A DNA stretch of 64,000 nucleotides, from IMG/VR virus record IMGVR_UViG_3300025030_000011, positions 1 through 64,000 of that record. One strand, 5' to 3'. The translations under genes were made by a program, and so were the position numbers. The stretch comes from a virus. Below, one piece after another: positions 56,753 through 64,000 of the stretch; the stretch's first letter is position 1, and each line of letters begins with the position of its first letter. The notes beneath the pieces were generated by a model. The model ran no database searches. It had not been told where the DNA came from and saw only the letters and a program-made list of their open reading frames with translations.

Positions 56753-58357
56753 ATGGTGAGGACAACAGGGATTAAATCTAATCGTATAATAACACAAGAC
56801 GACACAGCTAATTTTACGATAGACCCTGTGAAAATACAAAGGTTGATGAACACACCTTTAGAAGCTTTAGATAAAGCTTTGGCAGAAAGACATTTAGCAG
56901 AGTTTATCAAACAGCATTGGATATTTATTGACCCACATGATTATGTTCACGGTTGGCACTTAGACGCAATATGCGAACACATGGAAGCAGTTTTTGCAGG
57001 GGAAATACTAAGGTTAATGATTAACATTCCCCCGCGACATATGAAATCGTTGGGTATATCTGTTAGTTATCCTGCTTGGGTTTGGACAAAGAAACCTGAA
57101 ACACAATTTATTACATTCTCTTATGCATCTACTCTCACAATTCGTGACGGTGTTAAATGTAGACGTATTATAGATAGTCCTTTGTATCAATCACGTTGGG
57201 GTCATAAATATCATCTAACAGGAGATCAAAATACTAAGATAAGATTCGATAATGATAAAGGCGGTTATCGAATCAACACGTCTATAGATGGTGTTGGTAC
57301 AGGTGAAGGTGGGGACGTTATTATCATTGACGATGCTAATAACGTAGCTGAAGCAGAATCAGAGATTACAAGGGTAGGAACAAATATATGGTTCGATGAA
57401 ACATTGCAATCACGTTTCAATGACCCCAAAACAGGGGCTTTAGTTTCAATCCAACAAAGAACACATTATGATGATCTTTCAGGTCATATAATGGATAAAT
57501 ATGGAAAGGATTATGTAGGTCTTATCCTTCCTGCCGAATATGAAGTAGAATCAAAAAGAAAAATGGCGTTAAGAACATTCCACGGCTGGAGAGGTGATCC
57601 TAGAACAGAAGAAGGTGAGTTACTTTGGCCGGAACGATTTGGAAAAAAAGAAATAGATAAACTTAAAATAGCTTTGGGGCCGTATGCAGCAGCAGGGCAA
57701 CTCCAGCAAAGACCTTCACCGAGGGAAGGTGGGTTAATCCCTCTTACAAAGTTTCAAAGATATAGTGTAATGCCTGCGATAGAAACTTGGAAAAGACTAT
57801 CTCTTGTATTTGATACAGCGCAAAAGGAAAAAGAGTTAAACGATTATTCAGTATGTCAGGCTTGGGTTGAGACTTCACGGGGCTTATTTCTTCTATTCAT
57901 TTGGCGCAAAAAGTGTCGGTATCCCGAACTAAGGCGCAATGCAAAATCGCTTTGCGAAGAATGGAAGCCCCATGAAGTTTTAATTGAAGATAAATCTTCG
58001 GGTTCTAGTTTAATACAAGATTTGCAGGAATATAAAAAGTTTCCGATTATAGGTATTGATCCTAAGAATATTGATAAGACAATGAGGATGGAAACAGAAG
58101 CAACCGCTATTGAGGCTGGTTTAGTCTGGATTCCTGAAACAGCAGGGGTAGAGATCAACTTAGAGCATAGCGTAAAGCAATGTCTTTGGTTGACAGATTT
58201 TGAAGAAGAATGTGCTCAGTTTCCAATGGGTCAACATGACGATCAAATAGACCCTATGAGTATGTATTTGAAACGAGTTAGAGAAAGACGCCAGAAACAA
58301 CCTCCTGTAGTTGCTCCATTAATAGATGATTTTTCTGGAGAATCCCATTGGAGGTAA
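56753..58357 (+). CDS. Terminase large subunit
   Basis: 534 residues; begins MVRTTGIKSN (shared tag). ATPase: MINIPPRHMKS (Walker A-like), VIIIDDA (Walker B), then QQRTHYDD coupling. Nuclease: LVFDTAQKE, LIEDKSSG and HDDQIDPMSMYL, an RNase H-like fold. Drives packaging through the portal. Confidence 0.93.
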   Translation: MVRTTGIKSNRIITQDDTANFTIDPVKIQRLMNTPLEALDKALAERHLAEFIKQHWIFIDPHDYVHGWHLDAICEHMEAVFAGEILRLMINIPPRHMKSLGISVSYPAWVWTKKPETQFITFSYASTLTIRDGVKCRRIIDSPLYQSRWGHKYHLTGDQNTKIRFDNDKGGYRINTSIDGVGTGEGGDVIIIDDANNVAEAESEITRVGTNIWFDETLQSRFNDPKTGALVSIQQRTHYDDLSGHIMDKYGKDYVGLILPAEYEVESKRKMALRTFHGWRGDPRTEEGELLWPERFGKKEIDKLKIALGPYAAAGQLQQRPSPREGGLIPLTKFQRYSVMPAIETWKRLSLVFDTAQKEKELNDYSVCQAWVETSRGLFLLFIWRKKCRYPELRRNAKSLCEEWKPHEVLIEDKSSGSSLIQDLQEYKKFPIIGIDPKNIDKTMRMETEATAIEAGLVWIPETAGVEINLEHSVKQCLWLTDFEEECAQFPMGQHDDQIDPMSMYLKRVRERRQKQPPVVAPLIDDFSGESHWR

Positions 58358-58360
58358 TAA

Positions 58361-58567
58361 ATGAAATTCAGGGAAGTACAGGTATTGAGAAATAAAACTT
58401 GGTATTTTGAACAATTTGATAATTTACTCAAAGATGATATTTTTTGTTTTGCCGATGCACCAAATAATATATTTCAAGCTACTTCTGAACCTGTACCTAT
58501 AACTGACTTTGACGGTAAACATCGTGGTAATATGAGAATAGAACGAAAATGCTACTTCATGGAGTGA
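58361..58567 (+). CDS. Small unknown protein
   Basis: 68 residues between TerL and portal; beta-rich, no motif. RBS TGGAGG. Confidence 0.55.
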   Translation: MKFREVQVLRNKTWYFEQFDNLLKDDIFCFADAPNNIFQATSEPVPITDFDGKHRGNMRIERKCYFME

Positions 58568-58571
58568 TAAA

Positions 58572-59828
58572 ATGGCCCGTACAACAGGTAAAAAACCGTC
58601 TGCGAATCTTACGGAAATAGGCGGTACAGGTTTACGCGCATTCGGTGGGGTAATAGGTGAAGAATTTTTAAGACAATTACAAGGGGCAAAGGGCTTAAAG
58701 ATTTACAGAGAAATGAGTGATAATGACCCTATTATTGGTTCAATTCTTTTTATCATAGATAAGTTGTTAAGGAATGTAACTTGGAAAGTAAACCCCACCG
58801 ATGATAGCCCGGCAGCAAAAGAAGAAGCTGATTTTGTATCAAGTTGCATGATCGATATGGAACATTCATGGGAAGAATTTATAAGTGAATTACTTTCAAT
58901 GCTTATATACGGTTTTTCATTGCATGAAATAGTTTATAAGATTCGTGAAGACGGAAGAGTGGGGATAGCTAAACTTCCTATACGCGGTCAAGAAACTATT
59001 TGGAGATGGAATACAGATGGATGTATGAGGGATTTTGTTTCTATAGATCAACTCTTACCTACGGGCGGGAGTTTCACAATACCTGCTGATAAATTGTTGT
59101 TGTTTAGAACACAAAGCTATAAAAATAATTTCCAAGGTCGTAGTATTTTACGAAATGCTTTTAGACCCTGGTACTTTAAAAAGAAACTTGAAGAGGTTGA
59201 AGCAATAGGGGCGGAAAGAGATTTAAACGGTTTCCCTGTTGCTTATGTTCCTCCAAATTTACTTTCTGCTAATGCTACTGATGAAGAAAAAGCAACACTA
59301 GCTGCAATTAAACGTATGGTTACAAATGTACGTATAGATGAACAAATGGGAATGGTATATCCTTTAGCATATGACGAAAACAACAATCAGTTGTATAAGT
59401 TTGAACTTATGTCAACATCCGGGACAAGACAGCATGATACAAATTCTATAATTACACGTTACAGTAAAACAATGGCAATGACAGTAGCAGCAGACTTTAT
59501 ATTTTTAGGTTTAGATAAGGTTGGGAGTTTTGCACTTTCGTCGGATAAGACTTCTACATTTTCTATGGCAATGGGGGCATGGCTAAAAGCAATAGCTGCT
59601 GTATTGAATAGAAAGCTTGTCCCTAAACTAATGACGTTAAACGGTGTGCCTAAAGAATTATATCCCCAATTTGTCCCTGGGGATATTGAGAAAGAAGACA
59701 TAGCTACATTTGTAGATGCAATTTACAAACTTGTTGGAGTTGGAGCATTGCAACCTGATGATGATATAGATGCAAAAGCAAGAGAGTTGCTTAATCTTCC
59801 AATTAAGATTTCTAACGGTACAATGTAA
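58572..59828 (+). CDS. Portal protein (DUF935-like)
   Basis: 418 residues; begins MARTTGKKPS (shared tag). Patterns SDNDPIIGSILFIIDKLL, LIYGFSLHEIVY and the FQGRSILRNAFRPWYFKK block are typical of DUF935/Mu gp29-type portals. Dodecameric DNA channel. Overlaps the next gene by 1 bp. Confidence 0.88.
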   Translation: MARTTGKKPSANLTEIGGTGLRAFGGVIGEEFLRQLQGAKGLKIYREMSDNDPIIGSILFIIDKLLRNVTWKVNPTDDSPAAKEEADFVSSCMIDMEHSWEEFISELLSMLIYGFSLHEIVYKIREDGRVGIAKLPIRGQETIWRWNTDGCMRDFVSIDQLLPTGGSFTIPADKLLLFRTQSYKNNFQGRSILRNAFRPWYFKKKLEEVEAIGAERDLNGFPVAYVPPNLLSANATDEEKATLAAIKRMVTNVRIDEQMGMVYPLAYDENNNQLYKFELMSTSGTRQHDTNSIITRYSKTMAMTVAADFIFLGLDKVGSFALSSDKTSTFSMAMGAWLKAIAAVLNRKLVPKLMTLNGVPKELYPQFVPGDIEKEDIATFVDAIYKLVGVGALQPDDDIDAKARELLNLPIKISNGTM

Positions 59829-60826
59829 TGGGAAAGAAGCAGGATGAACAATTAGCAGCTATGCAGCAAGCGGCTGATAGTAAAGTTCCAAAAATAAAAG
59901 CTGCTTTCATAGCTGCTGTAGTAGAAATAAGAGAGACTTTAGCAGAAGCAAAGAAGATAGAAGCGGCTTTAGCAGTGGGGGCTTTTGACGATGCTGTTTT
60001 AGCGACACGTATAGCAGAAATGGATTCGTTACTTTTTGGAATAGGTTTGGGAAACAACGCTTTTGTATTTTCAAATCAACTTACAGAAACATTTAACCTT
60101 GGAGCAACAACGGGCATTAAACAATTACCTGAAGTAATGCAACAAGCAATCGGTTTTGATACTTTAAACAATAGAGCTATAAATGCAATCAAACAAAATA
60201 CTGGAAAAGTAATACAAGAATTAACAGGTAGTAGTAAACAAGCAGTAAGTAATTTAATACAACGTCTGTTGTCAGAGAATATACCTCCTGCAAAGATGGG
60301 ACGTGAAATAAGACAGTTAATAGGTCTAACTGATAGTCAGATGAAGGCTGTAACGAATTTTCGTCTTCAGCTTGAAACCAGAAGCATTCTAGGGTTAACC
60401 CCTCCTGAAGATAGGCGGTTGAATGCAATAGAAGCAGCACAAGTAAGACGACATATGAATCAAGGAACAATGCAACAAGATAAAATAGATGAAATGGTGG
60501 AAAAGTATTATCAAAGATTATTGAACAAACGAGCATTAGATATAGCTAGAACAGAATCTATGCATTCGATTAATCAAGGTCAACAAGAAGCATGGATGCA
60601 AGGATTAGATCAAGGTGTTTTAGATATAAATAAAGATAGAAAATTTTGGTTAACTGCTGGAGATGAAAAAGTAAGAACAACACACAGAGCTATACCAGCT
60701 ATGAATCCTGGGGGAGTACCTATAACAAGTCCTTTTGCCACACCATTTGGATTTGTAATGTCTCCTGGGGATTATAATGTTGGACTTATCAACTGTAGAT
60801 GTTCCGCAATTTTGATTTCAACGTAA
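59828..60826 (+). CDS. Head morphogenesis protein (Mu gpF/SPP1 gp7-like)
   Basis: 332 residues. The C-terminal Mu F domain is clear: ARTESMHSINQGQQEA, WLTAGDEKVRTTHRA and NVGLINCRCSA. Minor capsid or head-assembly role next to the portal. Helical N-terminal half. Confidence 0.85.
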   Translation: MGKKQDEQLAAMQQAADSKVPKIKAAFIAAVVEIRETLAEAKKIEAALAVGAFDDAVLATRIAEMDSLLFGIGLGNNAFVFSNQLTETFNLGATTGIKQLPEVMQQAIGFDTLNNRAINAIKQNTGKVIQELTGSSKQAVSNLIQRLLSENIPPAKMGREIRQLIGLTDSQMKAVTNFRLQLETRSILGLTPPEDRRLNAIEAAQVRRHMNQGTMQQDKIDEMVEKYYQRLLNKRALDIARTESMHSINQGQQEAWMQGLDQGVLDINKDRKFWLTAGDEKVRTTHRAIPAMNPGGVPITSPFATPFGFVMSPGDYNVGLINCRCSAILIST

Positions 60827-60835
60827 GGAGAATAT

Positions 60836-61243
60836 ATGACAGATAAACAGGCAATAATTTTTAAAGGAGAATTTACTGGAGAAGTAGATAAGGTAAATAA
60901 GATTGCTTACGGTTGGGCGTATGTAGCAAAAAAGGGTGATACTCAAATTGTAGATCATTCAGGAGATATTTGGGATATTAAAGAAATTGAAAAAACAGCA
61001 CATGATTTTATAGCATGTCGCACTGGTGGAGAAAGTCATGTGTATAAAGGTGGTGCTGTACTTGTAGAATCCCTTGTATTTTCTGAAGAAGTACAAAAAG
61101 CATTAGGTATTGATCTTGGGAAAATTGGTTGGTTTGTTGGATTTGAAATATTAGACGATGATTTGCTAGAAAAAGTACAGAAAGGAGAACTCTCCATGTT
61201 TTCCATAGGCGGGACTGGAGAAAAGGAGGAAATAAATGGCTAG
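60836..61243 (+). CDS. XkdF-like prohead protease
   Basis: 135 residues. GWAYVAKKGDTQIVDHSGDI, then ESLVFSEEVQKALGI, KIGWFVGFEI and MFSIGGTGE match the XkdF-like putative serine protease domain. In many phages this domain is fused to a longer C-terminal part, which here is the next ORF in another frame, overlapping by 8 bp. Confidence 0.82.
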   Translation: MTDKQAIIFKGEFTGEVDKVNKIAYGWAYVAKKGDTQIVDHSGDIWDIKEIEKTAHDFIACRTGGESHVYKGGAVLVESLVFSEEVQKALGIDLGKIGWFVGFEILDDDLLEKVQKGELSMFSIGGTGEKEEING

Positions 61244-62273
61244 AACTACAGGAGCAAAACATAAACTTAGTAATGTGAAATTGGATGAAATTTCATTCGT
61301 GGGTAAAGGTGATAATCCTGAAGCACATATTATCCTTCTAAAGAATCACCCAAGCATAATATTGAGCCTTGGGAAGAACTATAAGGGTAAAGACAAAGCT
61401 GATGTGCTAAAAAAACATTTTGAAGAATCCAAGAACATACAGAAAGGCGATGGGGATGCCAAACTGTTTCAAGATATAGTTGATGATAAAGTAATCAGAG
61501 ATAAGCTTTGGAATTTAGTTTGGATTTTAGAAGATTCAATTTCATCTATTTCGTATGATGATGAATGTACAAACAAACAGGAAATGATTGAACAGAGTGT
61601 TTCACAATTCAAAGACGCAGTATCACAACTAACAGGAGGTAACACCGTGACGAAAGAAGAATTGGAAAAAGCATTGGAAGTAGAAAAAGCAAAGTCTGCT
61701 GATCTTGAAAAGCAACTTGCTGATGTAAAGAAAGAAAAAGAAGATTTGGAAAAAGCTAAACCTGCACCTGGAGAAGTATGTAAAGCGTGTGGACAGAAAA
61801 TGCCGGAAGTAAAGAAAGAAGAAATTGATAAATCGGCACTTCCTGAAGCAGTAGTAAAACAGCTTGAAGAAATTGAAAAAGAAGCAAAACTCAACAAAGA
61901 AAAGATTGAAAAGTTGGAAGATGAAGCAATTACCAAAGAATGTATTGAAAAAGGTAAAACTGTTTCTGCGATTGGTAAAGCTGAAGTTGTTGGGGATATT
62001 TTTAAACAGGCAAGCAAAGTAAGTAAAGAATTTGCTGAAAGTATCTATAACATTTTCAAAACTGCGGATGCCCGTATCAAAGAAAGTGGATTGTTTAAAG
62101 AAGTTGGTGGTAGTGATGGCGGAGAAGAATTGACAGCTATTGATAGACTGAATAAAGCTGCGGAAGAACATCGTAAAGCTAACCCTACGTTGACAAAAGA
62201 ACAGGCTTGGGATTTTGTATATAAGAACAATACGGAACTGCGTAAAGCGTATCAGGAAGAATCTCGCAAATAA
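61236..62273 (+). CDS. Scaffold-like capsid assembly protein (split from the protease)
   Basis: 345 residues; begins MARTTGAKHKL (shared tag). The following NVKLDEISFVGKGDNPEAHI is the segment that continues the protease domain in XkdF-type fusions (LDEVSLV-x-x-ANP-like). Then comes a long Lys/Glu coiled coil (residues about 130-250) with a CKACGQ knuckle. Expected to act as scaffold during prohead assembly. Confidence 0.7.
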   Translation: MARTTGAKHKLSNVKLDEISFVGKGDNPEAHIILLKNHPSIILSLGKNYKGKDKADVLKKHFEESKNIQKGDGDAKLFQDIVDDKVIRDKLWNLVWILEDSISSISYDDECTNKQEMIEQSVSQFKDAVSQLTGGNTVTKEELEKALEVEKAKSADLEKQLADVKKEKEDLEKAKPAPGEVCKACGQKMPEVKKEEIDKSALPEAVVKQLEEIEKEAKLNKEKIEKLEDEAITKECIEKGKTVSAIGKAEVVGDIFKQASKVSKEFAESIYNIFKTADARIKESGLFKEVGGSDGGEELTAIDRLNKAAEEHRKANPTLTKEQAWDFVYKNNTELRKAYQEESRK

Positions 62274-62300
62274 TATAAAACAAAAGAAAAGGAGAAGAAC

Positions 62301-62957
62301 ATGGCTTTGGAACAACCTGGATTTGAAATTGGTTTCATGGATGCGGCTGCTAGTCTTGCAACAAAACAGTATTACTGCGTAAAAGTTACTGCTGACCATG
62401 CTGTAAATATTTGTACTTCGGCTGGTGAGGATTTTCTTGGTGTACTTCAGGAAACTCCTGCTTCCGGTCAAGCTGCAAGAGTAATGAAGTCTGGTGTAAC
62501 TAAAGTTGTTGTAGGTACGGGTAATCTTACTGCCGGTCAACAGTGGATGGCAGCTAGTGATGGTCGTGCTATTCCAGCAACAGCAGGTCTTGTTGCAGCA
62601 GGTGTTTGTCTTATTGGTGCTACTGTTGGAAAACTTGCTACGGTTACTGTAGGTGAACAGACTGGTGCGGGTGGTGCGCTTGCTACAAACGGTCTTGTTT
62701 CTACTGAAGCTGGTAAGATTATGAAAATGGGTAGTATTACGGTTTCTGCTGCACAAGCTGCTGCAAACACTTGTGTTATTGCAACAGGTCTTACTACTAT
62801 TGCTTTTGCAATTGTCCAAGTTAAAGATACTGGCAATAATGTTGTAACGTCTGATGCCGATGTTACTTTTGCAAACGGTAATCTTACTGTTGCTGATGGC
62901 TCAACTTATAACACCGTTGAAAACTACATTATCACTTATACCGTTTACGGCGTTTAA
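62301..62957 (+). CDS. Capsid decoration/stabilising protein
   Basis: 218 residues. The first 120 fit DUF2190-like decoration proteins (EDFLGVLQE, AARVMKSGVTKVVVG, GRAIPA). The last 90 form a second beta domain (TIAFAIVQVKDTGNNVVTS) that may be a surface domain. Lies between scaffold and capsid. Confidence 0.68.
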   Translation: MALEQPGFEIGFMDAAASLATKQYYCVKVTADHAVNICTSAGEDFLGVLQETPASGQAARVMKSGVTKVVVGTGNLTAGQQWMAASDGRAIPATAGLVAAGVCLIGATVGKLATVTVGEQTGAGGALATNGLVSTEAGKIMKMGSITVSAAQAAANTCVIATGLTTIAFAIVQVKDTGNNVVTSDADVTFANGNLTVADGSTYNTVENYIITYTVYGV

Positions 62958-62989
62958 TAACAAAACAAACATAAAGGAGAATACAACAC

Positions 62990-63958
62990 ATGCCTAATCC
63001 GACTTACCAAAGCACCCATATTGATGTAGCTTTGACGAATATGAGTGTAGCTTACAAACAGAGTGCTTCAAATTTTATTGCAGAACAGGCTTTCCCTAGT
63101 CTCCCTGTACCGAAAGAAACAGGTCTTTACTGGAAATATGAAAAAGGCGCATTCTTCCGTGACGAAGCACGTAAACGGGCACCGGCAACTGAATCTGCTG
63201 GTGGCGGGTTCAAACTTGGGACGGATAGCTATATCACATATCCTTGGGCAATTCATAAAGATGTTACACGTCAAGAACTGGAAAATGCTGATGAAGGTAT
63301 TGATCCATTCAGTGATGCAACTGAATGGTGTATGCAGCAACTCCTTATTCGCCGTGAACGTCTGTTTGTAGACGCTTATATGAAAACTAGCGTTTGGGGA
63401 ACTGATGTTGTAGGTAACACTAACTTTGCTTACTGGAATGATGAAGCAGCTAGTGACCCGGCTGAAGATTTTAAAGTAGCACGTAGAACAATACTCGCTT
63501 CTACGGCGCATAAACCCAATACGCTTATTGTTGGATATGATGTTCATGAAGCACTGAAGAAACACCCTCTTATCACAAAGAACTTCAAATATACTGGTGC
63601 AACTTCTATCACCAATCAGATGATTGCTCAGTATTTTGAACTTGATAAATATCTTGTATCTGAAGCTGTTTATGCCTCTTCGGATGAAACTCTTGATGCA
63701 ACACCTACCATGAATTTCATTACTGGTAAAGATGCATTGCTTTGTTACTCGGTTCCTTCTCCTTCTCTTCTGAAACCGACTGCTGGATATATCTTTACTT
63801 GGAGCGGTCTAACTGGTTTGAATAACGCAGGCATTCTTACTAAACGCATTCCTATGTCTCTTAAAGACGATGCAGAACGTGTTGAAAGTCAAATGAATGT
63901 GGAAATGAAGGTTGTTGCTCCTGATATGGGTTATTTCTTCTCAGGTTGCGTTTCTTAA
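62990..63958 (+). CDS. Major capsid protein
   Basis: 322 residues; RBS AAAGGAG. HK97-fold-type pattern: N-arm with FIAEQAFPSLPVPK, spine helix ELENADEGIDPFSDA...RRERLFVDAYM, and a late LLKPTAGYIFTW strand. Position after protease, scaffold and decoration genes is decisive. Confidence 0.88.
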   Translation: MPNPTYQSTHIDVALTNMSVAYKQSASNFIAEQAFPSLPVPKETGLYWKYEKGAFFRDEARKRAPATESAGGGFKLGTDSYITYPWAIHKDVTRQELENADEGIDPFSDATEWCMQQLLIRRERLFVDAYMKTSVWGTDVVGNTNFAYWNDEAASDPAEDFKVARRTILASTAHKPNTLIVGYDVHEALKKHPLITKNFKYTGATSITNQMIAQYFELDKYLVSEAVYASSDETLDATPTMNFITGKDALLCYSVPSPSLLKPTAGYIFTWSGLTGLNNAGILTKRIPMSLKDDAERVESQMNVEMKVVAPDMGYFFSGCVS

Positions 63959-63977
63959 ATAAGAAAGGAATAATACA

Positions 63978-64000
63978 ATGAGTGCTGGGGAATACGGTGG
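63978..64000 (+). CDS. Start of the next virion gene (truncated)
   Basis: AAGAAAGGAA, then an ATG at 63,978 and MSAGEYG before the window ends. By order it is a head completion or connector gene. Confidence 0.55.

Noticed and set aside
61629-62819. 396-codon minus-strand frame opposite the scaffold and decoration genes
   Set aside because: Composition (Phe/Ser/Thr/Cys-rich) is that of an antisense shadow of the Lys/Glu-rich genes; no start signal.

Overview
The window looks like most of the genome of one tailed phage (siphovirus-like gene order), AT-rich and tightly packed. I see no integrase, lysogeny repressor/excision module, tRNA or CRISPR array, so a virulent lifestyle is the simplest reading. 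The gene content (XkdF-like prohead protease, ThyX, UvsX/RecA-like, HU) resembles phages of low-GC Firmicutes, yet the lysis cassette has an overlapping Rz/Rz1-type spanin pair. Spanins imply an outer membrane. A diderm low-GC host (for example a Negativicutes member) would fit both, but this is inference only.

Layout. (1) 1-12,115, plus strand: end of the virion operon, with a tail assembly chaperone carrying a -1 frameshift, a 2110-residue tape measure, a tail/baseplate protein with an inserted kelch propeller, a second baseplate protein, a tail fibre and a lipoprotein. A terminator at 12.12 kb faces the convergent block. (2) 12,155-50,468, minus strand: about 38 kb of early/middle genes. 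From promoter-distal to proximal these are KTSC, MazG, a split SbcC/Rad50 with SbcD, RuvC-like, UvsX/RecA, SSB, HU, UvsY-like, clamp loader, ThyX, family B polymerase, sliding clamp, a TET-associated-type glycosyltransferase, DnaB-like helicase, DnaC-like loader, an initiator with internal iterons, HNH, primase, an SNF2 helicase, a VWA/metallopeptidase plus MoxR ATPase module, and many tiny proteins. (3) 50,469-51,817: a 1.35-kb non-coding divergent control region. (4) 51,818-64,000, plus strand: late genes (small regulators, TerS, endolysin, holin candidates, spanins, TerL, portal, Mu F-like, protease, scaffold-like, decoration, major capsid). The right end (capsid) and left end (tail chaperone) are probably joined in the genome by a short missing head-tail segment.

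Replication. The initiator gene carries 12-bp iterons (35,971-36,076). It lies just downstream of a strong promoter, a short RNA with two hairpins whose 7-nt loops are perfectly complementary, and a Rho-independent terminator (36,992-37,144). Initiator, loader, helicase, primase, polymerase, clamp, clamp loader and SSB make a nearly self-sufficient replisome.

Most unusual features: four copies of a cassette encoding short proteins made of Ser-X dipeptide repeats from a degenerate TCTNNN hexamer array (39.4-43.6 kb); a shared N-terminal tag M-x-R-T/S-T/S-G on functionally unrelated proteins (TerS, TerL, portal, scaffold-like, UvsX, UvsY-like, an unknown zinc protein); two structured RNA candidates; a Rad50/SbcC ATPase divided at its zinc hook; a GC-rich two-gene island bounded by perfect 14-bp inverted repeats.
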